This document shows positions 1-9,509 of a stretch of DNA of 64,000 nucleotides, piece after piece. The DNA is from PLA3 sp964592235 (GTDB taxonomy: Bacteria > Planctomycetota > Phycisphaerae > UBA1845 > UTPLA1): positions 27,792-91,791 of the forward strand of contig CAZQCF010000013.1 of the NCBI GenBank assembly GCA_964592235.1. Direction: 5' to 3'. The position numbers and the translations under genes are program-made. Below the pieces are notes generated by a model. It was not told where the DNA came from, made no database searches, and worked only from the letters and a program-made list of their open reading frames with translations. Positions within the stretch are counted from its first letter, which is position 1. Every line of letters starts with the position of its first letter.

Positions 1-1
1 G

Positions 2-1597
2 GGCGACTTGCAGGCACGCGCCCTCGCCGCGCTGGGCGATACCGCCTCGCATCGCGCCACGGCCGCCATGTCATACGTAGCAGGCGCGCGACAATGGTAT
101 GACAAGCGAACGAAATCCGACTGGGCCGAGCGCTTCGCTCCGGCCCGCCGCGAGCCGCTTCGCGTACTGGGCCTGACCAGCCGGTTCACGACCGTCCTGC
201 AATACGTCATGCGCGACCTCCGCACGGCCTTCGAGCGCCGGGGCCATCGGTTTCATACGCTCATCGAGCCGACCGATCACGACCTGCTGACCCCGCTCGA
301 GATCACTCGAACGGTCAATGAATTCAGGCCTGATCTCGTCATTGCCATCGATCACACCCGCGCGGGGCAGAACGGCCTGATCCCTGACCGCGTGCCCTTC
401 GTCTGCTGGGCGCAGGACGCGCTGCCGCACCTGATGACGCCGCGGGCCGGCGAGTCGATGAATGATCTGGAGTTCTTCATCGCACCCGAGCTGCATCAGT
501 TTGTACAAACGTATCACTATCCGGCGGATCGCGGGCTGGCGTGGACGCTGGCGACCGAATCGACCCTTTATTCGGCCGATCCGATGCCTGAAGCCGAGCT
601 CGCCCCGCACCGCTGCGACGTGTCGTATGTATCGAATCAATCGCAGACGCCGGAGGCCTTCGTGGCCGAGTACCTCGCGCGCTCCATGAATCATGAAAAG
701 GGGCGCGTATTGTGCGAATGGTTGTGGCGGCGCATCGAGTCGCTGGTGCGAGGCGGCGCGTCTCCGCCGTCGGCAACGCTCCTGCTGCCCGAGGCGCGCG
801 AGGCGACGGGCATCGCGCCAAGCGATCCGGCCGCGGCGGACCTGCTGGCGCGAACATTCATTCATCCGTTGAGTGAACTCATCTTCCGGCAGTCGACGCT
901 TGAATGGGTCGCCGAGTATTGCGAGCGCACGGGGCGTACGCTTCGCCTTTACGGGCTAGGTTGGGAGTCACACCCGCGTCTGGGTCGATTCGCCTGCGGC
1001 ATCGCGAAGAACGGCGCCATGTTGCGGGCCGTCTACCAGGCATCGCGCGTGAACCTGCAAGTGATCGGCTCCGGCGCGGTTCACCAGCGGCTGCTCGACG
1101 GCCTGGCCGCCGGCGGGTTCTTTCTGATTCGCGCGTGCCCGCTGGACCGCCTGCACGAACCGGTGACGACCGTACTGCACGAAGTGGATCGCCTGCGCCT
1201 CACATCTGATATCGAGTTTGAACGTTCGAACTTCTCCCGATTGGCAGCAGCTCTGACGGAGGCGCGGTATTTGCGCGGCCTGGCCCGCGTTCCTTCGGCT
1301 GGCGACTCGACATCAGCCGGCGCGATGCGAATCACGTCGGAAGAGTTGGCCCACTATCGCGACTTGGCGTCGTCAGGCTTCCGCCGGGTGGCGGGCGCAG
1401 TTTTTGCGGATTACGCAGCGGTGTGTTTCACGAGTCGAGAGGAGCTATTCGCGCGGCTCGATTGCTATCTGGAAGACGCTCAAGCCCGCGCACCGGTCAC
1501 GGCGCGCATGCGCGAGGCGGTGTTGCAGCGCTTCACCTACGACAGTCTGGTTGAGGCGCTGTTGGGCAAACTCGCGCGGCACTTTGGTGCGATCTGA
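2..1597 (+). CDS. CgeB-like glycosyltransferase, 5' end outside window
   Basis: The reading frame is open to the left edge, so the gene is probably truncated; the first possible start inside is a TTG at 8 and the first ATG is at 68. From about residue 50 the protein resembles the spore-protein CgeB / Glyco_trans_1_2 type of glycosyltransferase: an N-terminal Rossmann-like half beginning LRVLGLTSRF and a C-terminal half with YQASRVNLQV followed by LLDGLAAGGFFLIR, the usual nucleotide-sugar-binding segment where the family has a conserved 'R.fE.la.G.f' pattern. It leads the glycan cluster and is followed 114 bp later by a cytidylyltransferase, so it probably transfers a sugar during surface polysaccharide or protein glycosylation. 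Donor and acceptor cannot be inferred. Confidence 0.75.
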   Translation, partial: GDLQARALAALGDTASHRATAAMSYVAGARQWYDKRTKSDWAERFAPARREPLRVLGLTSRFTTVLQYVMRDLRTAFERRGHRFHTLIEPTDHDLLTPLEITRTVNEFRPDLVIAIDHTRAGQNGLIPDRVPFVCWAQDALPHLMTPRAGESMNDLEFFIAPELHQFVQTYHYPADRGLAWTLATESTLYSADPMPEAELAPHRCDVSYVSNQSQTPEAFVAEYLARSMNHEKGRVLCEWLWRRIESLVRGGASPPSATLLLPEAREATGIAPSDPAAADLLARTFIHPLSELIFRQSTLEWVAEYCERTGRTLRLYGLGWESHPRLGRFACGIAKNGAMLRAVYQASRVNLQVIGSGAVHQRLLDGLAAGGFFLIRACPLDRLHEPVTTVLHEVDRLRLTSDIEFERSNFSRLAAALTEARYLRGLARVPSAGDSTSAGAMRITSEELAHYRDLASSGFRRVAGAVFADYAAVCFTSREELFARLDCYLEDAQARAPVTARMREAVLQRFTYDSLVEALLGKLARHFGAI

Positions 1598-1711
1598 TCC
1601 TCCCGAAACGCAGTGGACGGCACATCAAGTCACCCATTCTTTCTCCCGATAACTACAGTGAATTAAACAAGTTACAGGGGCCGGGGCGCCATGCCCCGGC
1701 GTGAGGTCGAG

Positions 1712-2500
1712 ATGATGATGGGAAAAGTACTGGGGTTGATCACGGCGCGGGGCGGATCGAAGGGCATTCCCGACAAGAACATTCGGCCGCTGGCGGGCAA
1801 GCCGCTGATTGCGTGGACGCTTGAGGCGGCACAGGAGACGACGGGGAGCGGCTCGGGCTGCCTGGATCGCGTCGTCGTCTCGACCGACAGCGAGCGGATC
1901 GCAGATATTTGTCGTCATTACGGGGCGGAGACGCCCTTCTGCCGTCCGGCGGACCTGTCGCGCGACGAATCCCCGCACATCGATGTCGTGCTGCATGCGC
2001 TCGAGTGGCTGCGCCGGCACGAGAGTTACGTTCCGGAATGGGTCATGCTGCTCCAGCCGACCTCGCCGTTTCGAACGGTTGCGGACATTCGCGAGGCGAT
2101 TGAACTGGCGAACTCGAGCGGCGCGCCGGCCGTCGTCAGCGTGTGCGAGACGCACGCGCATCCGTACCTCGCGCGGTCCCTCGGCGCCGATGGAACCCTG
2201 GCGGCGTTCATGCAATGCCCGATCGGCTACGCGCGGAGGCAGGACCTGCCGGCGGCTTATTCGCTCAACGGCGCGATTTACTTGGTGCGCCGCGAGATTC
2301 TTTGCAGCAAGAAGACGTTTGAGCCGCAGGGCGCGATCGGCTACGTGATGCCGCCGGAACGGTCGCATCAGATCGACACGCCGTGGGATCTGCGCCTGGC
2401 GGAGTTCATCGCGCGCGACCAGATCGGTGACGACGAAGAGGCATACGTTGGTGCGGCGAGCGGCGTGGTCGAGCCGCCGCGGAGAATCTCCGAGAAGTAA
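1712..2500 (+). CDS. Acylneuraminate-type cytidylyltransferase (CMP-sugar synthase)
   Basis: Family enzymes use CTP to activate a nonulosonic acid (sialic, legionaminic or pseudaminic type) to the CMP-sugar. The N-terminus has the nucleotide-binding signature ITARGGSKGIPDKNIRPLAG, and the C-terminus has the typical HQIDTPWDLRLAEF segment. Length (about 262 aa) suits the NeuA/PseF group. The frame opens at 1691, but the three consecutive ATGs at 1712, 1715 and 1718 lie behind a GAGGT at 1703-1707, so the start is one of these. No synthase or epimerase for the sugar is in the window, so the substrate is open. CMP-Kdo synthase is less likely from the motif but would also fit the KpsC/S-like neighbour. 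Confidence 0.85.
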   Translation: MMMGKVLGLITARGGSKGIPDKNIRPLAGKPLIAWTLEAAQETTGSGSGCLDRVVVSTDSERIADICRHYGAETPFCRPADLSRDESPHIDVVLHALEWLRRHESYVPEWVMLLQPTSPFRTVADIREAIELANSSGAPAVVSVCETHAHPYLARSLGADGTLAAFMQCPIGYARRQDLPAAYSLNGAIYLVRREILCSKKTFEPQGAIGYVMPPERSHQIDTPWDLRLAEFIARDQIGDDEEAYVGAASGVVEPPRRISEK

Positions 2501-2555
2501 CGGCCTGTCGTCGCGCGGCGCGCGGTCCGAGCAACGTCGAGACGGGGAACACGGA

Positions 2556-4238
2556 ATGTCCTTGAACGATCTTCACGCTGTGCGCGAGTTGCGACGCAAG
2601 CAGTCGCATTTGTTCGACGCAACGCCGCCCGCGATTCCGAACGCGCGCCGCGTGCTGCTCTACTCGATGGACCCGTGGCAGATCGGCGTCTTTGAGCAAT
2701 TCCTGCACCTCGCGCTGCAACGCCGCGGCCACCAGCCCGTCAGCGTCTACTACGACGGGCTTCTGCCGCTTTGCGCCTGGGAGAACGCACAGGTCGCGGC
2801 CCCCTCCTCCGAGGTCATCGCCCGCCGATTCGAATTCATGTTTGACTGCTTCGGCATCGCCGCGCGCGGCATCAGCGGTTATCTCGACGGCGCCGCGGCC
2901 CGGCGCCGCGCCGAGTCGATCGTCGCCGCGACCCCGGACTGCGATCTCACGAGCCTGGTGCACGAGGGCATTGCGGTGGGACGGATCGCCCGGCGCGATC
3001 TGACGCAATACACGCTCGGCCTGTTCGATCCGCAGACCTGGGACGACTGGTCTCTGCTGCGCCGCCACCTGGTTCACGCCATCATGAGCGTGGACCTCGC
3101 GCGGGCCGTGCTGGCCGCCGAGAGGCCCGACCTCGTCGTGCTGGTGAACGGCAAGAGCGTGATGTATTCGTACATGTTCGAGGTGGGTCGCGCAGCCGGC
3201 GTGCAGGTGACGACGTGGGAGGAAGGCGTCTATTTCAACACAGGCATCATTCTTGCGAACAACGCGCGGGCGATTGATTTCCCCGTGGACGACGCCGTCT
3301 GGCAGGCGGCGCGGCAGAGGCCGCTTTCGTCAGCCGAATCGGCTGCGGTGGATGATTACTTCGCGCGGTGGCGCGGGCAGGCAGCCACGACCTACACCTA
3401 CTACGACGCCGAGGAGCGCGACATCGCCCGCATTCGCGCCGCGCTGGATCTCTCGCCGTCCGCCGTCGTCACGTCCATCTTCACGAACATCGTCTGGGAC
3501 ACCAACGCCCTCGACAAGGACGACGCCTTCGAGAACATGATGGATTGGGTTTTCGCGACGATCGATCTCATCGCACAACAGCCCAACGGCGTGCTCCTCG
3601 TCCGGGCGCACCCCGGCGAGACACGGCTGCCGTTTCAGACGCGCACGACGGTCCGCGCGCTGATTGAACAGCGATACGGCGGCATTCCCTCGCACGTGCG
3701 CGTCATTGACGGCGCGTCGCAGTTGAGTTCCTACGAGATCGCGCGGCACAGCCGCCGGTGTGCCGTCTACACGTCCACCCTCGGCATCGAATTCGCCCTG
3801 ATGGGGCTGCAGCCGCTCGTTTGCGGCCTGCCGTATTACTCGCGCAAGGGCTTCACCAACGACGTAACCAGCCGCGAGCAATACGCCCACTGGCTGTTGA
3901 CCGACTCTGCGCCGCAGGGCAGCGACCCGGTCCTGCTGCGCCGCTTCATGCACCTGGTGCTGTTCAGACTTGTAAAGCGGCCGGAGTTCTTCGACGGCAT
4001 TCACCGTTCGCCGCAGCAGCCGCGCATTCGTATTGATTCGTTCGAAGGGTGGCCGGAGTCCATGCCGGTCTTTAACCGCATCGTGGACGACATCCTCGCG
4101 GGCGGCAGCTTCATTCATCTGGACGAGGCCGCAACCGCAGCCGCCCATGCAGTGCCGCATCGCCCGAAGAAGCATCGGGCCCCCGCGCCGAATCGCGCAG
4201 CTCACTCGATCGCCGAAGGAAGCGTGTTGACGAAGTGA
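2556..4238 (+). CDS. Capsule polysaccharide biosynthesis protein, KpsC/KpsS-like
   Basis: The second half matches the Capsule_synth family: VRAHPGETR, then CAVYTSTLGIEFALMGLQPL and GLPYYSRKGFTND, the pattern seen in KpsC/KpsS/LipB proteins, which in characterised systems add Kdo linker sugars to capsule lipid anchors. The N-terminal half (residues 20-230) has LVVLVNGKSVMYSYMFEVGR and a WEEG motif typical of these proteins. ATG 2556 is chosen because a GGGGA lies 7 nt upstream; the open frame runs further upstream (to 2427) but that part overlaps the cytidylyltransferase. The stop overlaps the next gene's GTG. Presence beside a CMP-sugar synthase supports a role in surface glycan assembly; the transferred sugar is inferred, not shown. 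Confidence 0.75.
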   Translation: MSLNDLHAVRELRRKQSHLFDATPPAIPNARRVLLYSMDPWQIGVFEQFLHLALQRRGHQPVSVYYDGLLPLCAWENAQVAAPSSEVIARRFEFMFDCFGIAARGISGYLDGAAARRRAESIVAATPDCDLTSLVHEGIAVGRIARRDLTQYTLGLFDPQTWDDWSLLRRHLVHAIMSVDLARAVLAAERPDLVVLVNGKSVMYSYMFEVGRAAGVQVTTWEEGVYFNTGIILANNARAIDFPVDDAVWQAARQRPLSSAESAAVDDYFARWRGQAATTYTYYDAEERDIARIRAALDLSPSAVVTSIFTNIVWDTNALDKDDAFENMMDWVFATIDLIAQQPNGVLLVRAHPGETRLPFQTRTTVRALIEQRYGGIPSHVRVIDGASQLSSYEIARHSRRCAVYTSTLGIEFALMGLQPLVCGLPYYSRKGFTNDVTSREQYAHWLLTDSAPQGSDPVLLRRFMHLVLFRLVKRPEFFDGIHRSPQQPRIRIDSFEGWPESMPVFNRIVDDILAGGSFIHLDEAATAAAHAVPHRPKKHRAPAPNRAAHSIAEGSVLTK

Positions 4239-5020
4239 CGACCTACCAGACGATGATTCGCGATGGCGGACTGGGCCTGGCCGTGCAGCCCACGATCCTG
4301 ATCTACGCGCTGTGGCGCTCGGGCACGCACTGGTTGAGCGAGATGGTGTCCGATCTGACCGGGCTGCCGAGCTATTATCACACGGAAGAAAGCGCTCCGT
4401 ACGCGGATGAGACGCTCGCGCAGATCAACCAGCATCGCGAGAACACGGTGCTGATTCGCCATCTGTGCGCCTCGCCGGATCGGCTGCTGCGGCACACCGA
4501 AGCGCTGAACATCCCGGTCATTCTGCTCTTTCGCGATCCTCGTGACGTGATTGCGTCGCAGGTCAACATGCGAAAGCACCGCGAGGGCTATCGGCCGGGG
4601 CTGCCACCCTTTCCCGACATGTCGCTTGACGCGATCCTGGACTGGGAATTGTCGAATCACGGCGATGTGTATCATCGCCTGCTGCCGCGCTGGGCCGGCG
4701 CCGCCCACCCGATGCTGCTGACCGTTCGCTATGAGGACCTCTTGGACGACGTGCAGCGCGAGCTTAGGCGGGTCGCGGGGTTCCTGAACCTGGATGTTTC
4801 GTTGAGCGAGATTCGCCGCGTCGCCGCACGGCACGTCCTGCCGGGCCTGATGCCGGCTGTGAGCGATTGTCGCCCCGGCGAATCGGCACGCCGCGGCGCG
4901 ATCGGCGACTTTCGCCATCAATTCACGCTCGCGCAGCAGGGCCGGCTGACGGATGCACTCCGCGAGACGCTGATCAAACTGGGTTACGAACGCGACGCGG
5001 TGACGCCGCATCAGGATTGA
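4235..5020 (+). CDS. Sulfotransferase domain protein
   Basis: PAPS-dependent sulfotransferase family. The 5'-phosphosulfate loop is ALWRSGTHWLSEM near the N-terminus, and the 3'-phosphate loop is FRDPRDVIASQVNMR around residues 105-120; the C-terminal half has VRYEDLLDD, another common element of this fold. It would transfer sulfate from PAPS to a sugar hydroxyl or amine. The start is a GTG that overlaps the previous stop (GTGA), so translation is coupled to the capsule-type protein. In this cluster it likely sulfates the glycan made by its neighbours; a small-molecule acceptor cannot be excluded. Confidence 0.85.
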   Translation: MTTYQTMIRDGGLGLAVQPTILIYALWRSGTHWLSEMVSDLTGLPSYYHTEESAPYADETLAQINQHRENTVLIRHLCASPDRLLRHTEALNIPVILLFRDPRDVIASQVNMRKHREGYRPGLPPFPDMSLDAILDWELSNHGDVYHRLLPRWAGAAHPMLLTVRYEDLLDDVQRELRRVAGFLNLDVSLSEIRRVAARHVLPGLMPAVSDCRPGESARRGAIGDFRHQFTLAQQGRLTDALRETLIKLGYERDAVTPHQD

Positions 5021-5023
5021 CTC

Positions 5024-6550
5024 ATGTCGTTTTCGAACGTGGCCGCGGAGCTGAATCGGATTCGCCGGGCGAGCGCCCCGCCGCCCGAGCGCGTGTGCGA
5101 TCGCACGGCGCGGTTTGACACGCCGCTCATCCCCGCGACGCCGGATTCCGAATCGAGCAGCCGCAACGACGCGGCGCACGTACTCAAATACGACGGATTG
5201 ACGATCCACTACGCCGACCGCCCCTCGCTCGACACGCAGTTGAAGGACATCCTGGGGCAACGGATCTACGACTTCACGCCGCGCCGGCCCGACCCGCTCA
5301 TCATCGACGGTGGTGCGTCAATCGGCGTGGCGGCCCTCGCATGGAAACGCGAGATTCCGGCGGCGCGCATTCTCTGCTTCGAGCCGGATCACACGGCGCT
5401 GCGGTTGCTGCGACGCAACCTCGCGGCGAACGGCCACACCGATATCACCATCGTGGAAGCCGGGCTGTCCGACCGCGACGGCGCGGCCGCGTTTCGATCC
5501 GACGGGGCGGATGGCGGACGTATGACGGCACATGCGCCGTCGAACAGTGCGGCGAGTCGCCATGCGGTCCCGACGACCCGATTGAGCCGCTTCATTGACG
5601 GGCCGGTCGCTCTGATCAAGCTGAACATCGAGGGCCAGGAGCTGCCCGTGCTGCGCGAGCTGGAGGCCGCGTCGAAATTGCAGCACGTCGAGCGCGTCAT
5701 TCTTGAGTACCACGGCTGGCCGGACGCGCCGCAGGGGCTGGGGCAGATTCTCGACGTGCTGGCGCGGCACGGCTTTCGCTATCTCCTTCACGACTTTGAC
5801 CGGGCGACCAATCCCGCAACGAAGCCGCCGTTTCGTCTTCGCGCTGCGCCGTGGTTCTGTCTCGTGTATGCCGAGCGGAAGGGCGAGCCGTCTCGACGCG
5901 GGGCCGTACAGTTCGGCGACCTGCGCCGGGTGACGCCGGTCAGCCGCGTCTTCGGGCTGGATCGCGGCGCGCCGGTCGATCGCTACTACATTGAGCGATT
6001 CCTCGCGACCCATTCGGGGGACATCCGAGGCACCGTGCTGGAAGTCGCCGACGATGCGTACACGCGGCGCTTCGGCGGCGAGCGCGTCACGCAGCGCGAA
6101 ATCCTGTTCGCCCCGCCCGGCCATCGCCGCGCGACGTACATCGCCGATCTCGGCGCGCCGCGGGCATTGCCGGCCGATGCGTTCGACTGCATGATCCTGA
6201 CGCAGACGCTGCACTGCATCTACGATATTCAGACCGCCGTCAAGAACTGTTTCCGTGCCATGCGGCCCGGTGGTGTCCTGCTTGCCACGCTGCCCGGCAT
6301 CAGCCAGATCAGCCGGTACGACATGGACCGCTGGGGCGACTTCTGGCGGCTCACGACCGCCTCGGCCCGACGGCTCTTCGGGGATGTCTTCGGCGCGGCA
6401 CGCATGCAGGTCGCCGCGCACGGCAACGCCCTCGCCGCGACGGCCTTCCTCCACGGGCTTTGCACCGAAGAACTCGACCCGTTTGAACTCGATCACGTCG
6501 ATCCCGACTACGAACTGCTTATCACCGTTCGCGCGGAGAAGGGCGCCTGA
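5024..6550 (+). CDS. Double methyltransferase: FkbM domain fused to class I SAM methyltransferase
   Basis: Two methyltransferase modules in one 508-residue chain. Residues about 75-265 are FkbM-type: PLIIDGGASIGVAALAWKRE, LCFEPDHTALRLLRRNL, and a late LIKLNIEGQELPVL. Residues about 285-508 form a second class I domain with a weakly conserved first motif, GTVLEVADDAYTRRFG, and motif FDCMILTQTLHCIYD followed by FRAMRPGGVLLATLPG. It starts 3 nt after the sulfotransferase stop with AGGA nearby, and its TGA overlaps the next ATG. Both halves occur as separate proteins in other glycan clusters (family knowledge); the fusion suggests two O-methylations of one sugar chain. Confidence 0.8.
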   Translation: MSFSNVAAELNRIRRASAPPPERVCDRTARFDTPLIPATPDSESSSRNDAAHVLKYDGLTIHYADRPSLDTQLKDILGQRIYDFTPRRPDPLIIDGGASIGVAALAWKREIPAARILCFEPDHTALRLLRRNLAANGHTDITIVEAGLSDRDGAAAFRSDGADGGRMTAHAPSNSAASRHAVPTTRLSRFIDGPVALIKLNIEGQELPVLRELEAASKLQHVERVILEYHGWPDAPQGLGQILDVLARHGFRYLLHDFDRATNPATKPPFRLRAAPWFCLVYAERKGEPSRRGAVQFGDLRRVTPVSRVFGLDRGAPVDRYYIERFLATHSGDIRGTVLEVADDAYTRRFGGERVTQREILFAPPGHRRATYIADLGAPRALPADAFDCMILTQTLHCIYDIQTAVKNCFRAMRPGGVLLATLPGISQISRYDMDRWGDFWRLTTASARRLFGDVFGAARMQVAAHGNALAATAFLHGLCTEELDPFELDHVDPDYELLITVRAEKGA

Positions 6551-7638
6551 TGGCCATCGTACTGCTTTATCACCGCGTGGCGGAGCTCGCGACCGATCCG
6601 CAACTGCTCGCCGTTACGCCGCAGCGATTTGACGAGCATCTGCATGCTCTGCGACGCATCGCGCGAATCGTTCCGCTGGGCCAACTGGTTCGCGGCGTTC
6701 GAGAGGGAATCGTTCCCGATCGGGCCGTGGCCATCACGTTTGACGACGGGTATACCGACAACCTGACACACGCCGCGCCGCTGTTGCGAAGGCACGGCGC
6801 CCCCGCGACCGTCTTTGTGACCGCGCGCGGCGAGCGCGTGCGTCACGAGTTCTGGTGGGACGATCTCGAGCGCCTGTTACTTCACGATGCGCCGCTGCCC
6901 ACCGAGCTGTCGCTTCACGTTGACGGACACGATCATGACTGGTCGCTGCCTGACATCAACCAGTCGCCGCGGTTCGAACCGAAATGGAATGTACTCTCCG
7001 ACCGCTCGCCACGACCGCGCGAGGCGCTCTATCTCTTCTTATCGAAATTGCTTCGCCCCCTTTGCGAAGTTCGTCGCCGTGCGGTGCTGGATTCGCTGGC
7101 GGCGTGGGCAGGACTCCCCGTCGGGGGGCGGCCGACTCATGCTACGATGACCGATGCACAGCTCAATCAACTGTCGGCCGACGGCCTCGTTGAAATCGGC
7201 GCGCACACCGTGACGCATCCGGTACTCGCGGACCGGTCGCGCGACGAGCAGCGATTTGAACTGGCAGAGAGCCGCCGGCGGCTGGAGGATGTTCTCAACA
7301 GGCCCGTGCGATCGTTCGCGTACCCATTCGGCTGCCGGGCGGATTTCAACGACGTAACAATTGAAATGGCCCGCGAGGCCGGGTTCGCGAGCGCGTGCGC
7401 GAACACCGGGCGCGAACCCTCCTCCAGCGCGATCGTTACGGCGTCAAGCGATCTGTATCGCCTGCCGCGTGCGGTCGTGAGAAACGTCAGCGGTGATGAA
7501 CTCGCGCGGCAGTTGACCCATGTTTGGGAACAGTTTCCAGCCGACCCGGCGCGCAGCAACGCTCGTTCCGAGGCGCGACCGGGTGCCCTGCACGGTGCGA
7601 AGCCCGCGCGAACTGAACCGTCCTGCGCTGCGTCATGA
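6550..7638 (+). CDS. Polysaccharide deacetylase (NodB homology domain)
   Basis: Carbohydrate esterase 4 type. The first catalytic motif is AITFDDGYTDN (around residues 60-70), carrying the base and metal-binding Asp pair; the metal-binding His pair is GAHTVTHPVLA near residue 215; SFAYPFG near residue 255 is the third conserved element. It removes N- or O-acetyl groups from polysaccharide. No signal peptide is visible, so it probably works on a cytoplasmic intermediate or glycolipid, as in cell-surface glycan clusters. Its ATG overlaps the preceding stop (TGATG). The C-terminal 30 residues are Ala/Arg-rich and may be a linker or readthrough-prone tail. Confidence 0.85.
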   Translation: MAIVLLYHRVAELATDPQLLAVTPQRFDEHLHALRRIARIVPLGQLVRGVREGIVPDRAVAITFDDGYTDNLTHAAPLLRRHGAPATVFVTARGERVRHEFWWDDLERLLLHDAPLPTELSLHVDGHDHDWSLPDINQSPRFEPKWNVLSDRSPRPREALYLFLSKLLRPLCEVRRRAVLDSLAAWAGLPVGGRPTHATMTDAQLNQLSADGLVEIGAHTVTHPVLADRSRDEQRFELAESRRRLEDVLNRPVRSFAYPFGCRADFNDVTIEMAREAGFASACANTGREPSSSAIVTASSDLYRLPRAVVRNVSGDELARQLTHVWEQFPADPARSNARSEARPGALHGAKPARTEPSCAAS

Positions 7639-7669
7639 GCCGTCCGCAGCCAGCACGGACCCCGCACAC

Positions 7670-9151
7670 ATGAATCAATCGTCGCTCGACATCCTTCAGA
7701 TCAGCACGGCCGACCGACTCGGCGGGGCGGAGCGCGTCGCGCTCAATCTGCATCGCGGCTATCGCGCGGCGGGAGCCGGCGCCACGCTGGCCGTGGGGCG
7801 ACGTTACACGCATGAACCCGGCGTCGTGGAGATGCGACACGATGTTGCCGGTTCGATGTGGCGCCGCTCGATGTGGCGGGTCCATCACGCGATGCAACCG
7901 TACTATGGGCGATCCTCCATCGCGCGGCGACTGGCGCGCGCGTCGCACCAACTGGCCGCGCCGCAGGGAAAGCGCGACGAGGCCGCAGGGCTGGAGAACT
8001 TCGACTACCCGGGAATCTGGAATCTCCTGAATCGCCTGCCCGTGCTGCCGGATGTCATTCAACTGCACAACCTGCACGGGGGTTATTTCGATCTTCGCGC
8101 GCTGCCAATGCTTTCGTCGCGCGCGCCGCTCGTGCTGACGCTTCACGACGCGTGGCTGCTCACCGGGCACTGCGCGCATTCGCTCGGTTGCGAGCGATGG
8201 CGTACCGGCTGCGGGGCGTGCCCCGATCTGACGATCTACCCCGCGATTCGCCGCGACGGCTCGGCCGAAAACTGGCGACGAAAGCGCGACATCTACTCGC
8301 AGTGCAAGCTCCACGTTTCGACGCCTTCGCAGTGGCTGATGCGGCAGGTCGAGCAGTCGATGTTGTGGCCGGCGATCGCCGAAGCGCGGGTCATCCCCAA
8401 CGGCATCGATACCGAGGTGTTTGCACCCGGTGACCGCGCCGCCGCGCGCGCGGCGCTGGGTCTGCCGCACGATGCGCACATCCTTCTTTTTGCCGGGCTG
8501 GGCGCGACGACTAACCGATTCAAGGATGTCGCAACGCTTCGGGCGGCGGCTGAAAGACTACCGGCGTTGCTTGCGCCGCCCGGGACGGGGGGAGCCGCCG
8601 CATCGTCGCCGCGGCCGATCCGTCTCATCGTTCTGGGCGAGCGAAACGCCCTCGACCCGATCACCGGCGCGACGATTCAATGTGTTCCGCCGGAGCATGA
8701 TCCCTATCGCGTAGTACTCTGGTATCGCGCGGCCGACTTATACGTTCATGCGGCTAACGCCGACACGTTCCCCAACACGGTGCTGGAGGCGCAGGCCTGC
8801 GGGACGCCGGCCGTTGCAACCGCCGTCGGGGGCATTATTGAGCAAATCGAGTCGCTGACGGTTCTGCCGGGGATCGTGGGCAGTCCGGTGGAGCGCGCAA
8901 CGGGACTGCTGATGCCACCCGGCGACGCCGAAGCGTTGGCGCGAGGCATAAGAAAACTGCTAACCGACGACGCGCTTCGCCGCCGGTTAGCAGTCAATGG
9001 TGTGAAACAAGTTGCCTCGCGTTACCGGCTGGTCGATCAGGTCCAACACTACCTGGACTGGTTCGGTGCGCTGGGAGCGGGGCCAAGGCACGACGCAAAA
9101 CGCCCGCTTGGAGCGATCGCGCGCAGGCATCAGGCGAGATCCCCTGCCTGA
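7670..9151 (+). CDS. GT4-family glycosyltransferase
   Basis: GT-B fold enzyme. The N-terminal half starts LDILQISTADRLGGAERVAL, with the Gly-rich loop, and includes LTLHDAWLLTGHCAHSLGCE plus four nearby cysteines (GCGACP), an arrangement common in this subgroup. The C-terminal half has VIPNGIDTEVFAPGD, then YVHAANADTFPNTVLEAQAC with the conserved Glu pair, then GTPAVATAVGG. An upstream start in the same frame at 7520 would overlap the deacetylase by 119 bp; ATG 7670, 31 bp after that gene, is preferred because homology begins there. Last gene of the glycan cluster. Confidence 0.85.
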   Translation: MNQSSLDILQISTADRLGGAERVALNLHRGYRAAGAGATLAVGRRYTHEPGVVEMRHDVAGSMWRRSMWRVHHAMQPYYGRSSIARRLARASHQLAAPQGKRDEAAGLENFDYPGIWNLLNRLPVLPDVIQLHNLHGGYFDLRALPMLSSRAPLVLTLHDAWLLTGHCAHSLGCERWRTGCGACPDLTIYPAIRRDGSAENWRRKRDIYSQCKLHVSTPSQWLMRQVEQSMLWPAIAEARVIPNGIDTEVFAPGDRAAARAALGLPHDAHILLFAGLGATTNRFKDVATLRAAAERLPALLAPPGTGGAAASSPRPIRLIVLGERNALDPITGATIQCVPPEHDPYRVVLWYRAADLYVHAANADTFPNTVLEAQACGTPAVATAVGGIIEQIESLTVLPGIVGSPVERATGLLMPPGDAEALARGIRKLLTDDALRRRLAVNGVKQVASRYRLVDQVQHYLDWFGALGAGPRHDAKRPLGAIARRHQARSPA

Positions 9152-9164
9152 TCGCCGAACCCGC

Positions 9165-9509
9165 TTAGCGGGCGGCGCTGCGGACCGTGCTGATCATCGC
9201 GTTGACGTTGCCGTTGAAGACGCGGGTCAGCATGTCCTTGACGAGCTTCTTGTGGACGACCTCGGGCTTGTCCTTGGTCTTGTAGATGAAGGCCTTGCCG
9301 ACGGGGCCTTTCTCGCGCGTGACGTAGTTCTTGTGCTCGAGGCGCGTCAGGAGCGTCACGACCGAGCCGTGCGCCATCGGGCGATACTTGAGCATCATCT
9401 GGCGAATCTGACGCGCCGTCGTCGGGCCCAGCTTCCAGATGCAGGCCAGCACGTCGAGTTCGGCCGGCGGCAGCGTTCCCTTTGCGTTCGATGATTTCTT
9501 CCTAGCCAT
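9165..9509 (-). CDS. BlaI/MecI/CopY-family transcriptional repressor
   Basis: A 114-residue winged-helix protein: LPPAELDVLACIWKLGPTTA is the start of the family domain, followed by the recognition segment GSVVTLLTRLEHKNYVTREK and a C-terminal dimerisation stretch. In staphylococci such repressors are cleaved by the BlaR1/MecR1 protease, but no M56 peptidase gene lies next to this one. A longer frame extends upstream to 9695; the ATG at 9509 is chosen because a strong GAGAGGG lies about 9 nt before it. The 338-bp region upstream holds a 9-bp inverted repeat that could be its own operator. Target genes cannot be told from position. Confidence 0.85.
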   Translation of the reverse strand: MARKKSSNAKGTLPPAELDVLACIWKLGPTTARQIRQMMLKYRPMAHGSVVTLLTRLEHKNYVTREKGPVGKAFIYKTKDKPEVVHKKLVKDMLTRVFNGNVNAMISTVRSAAR

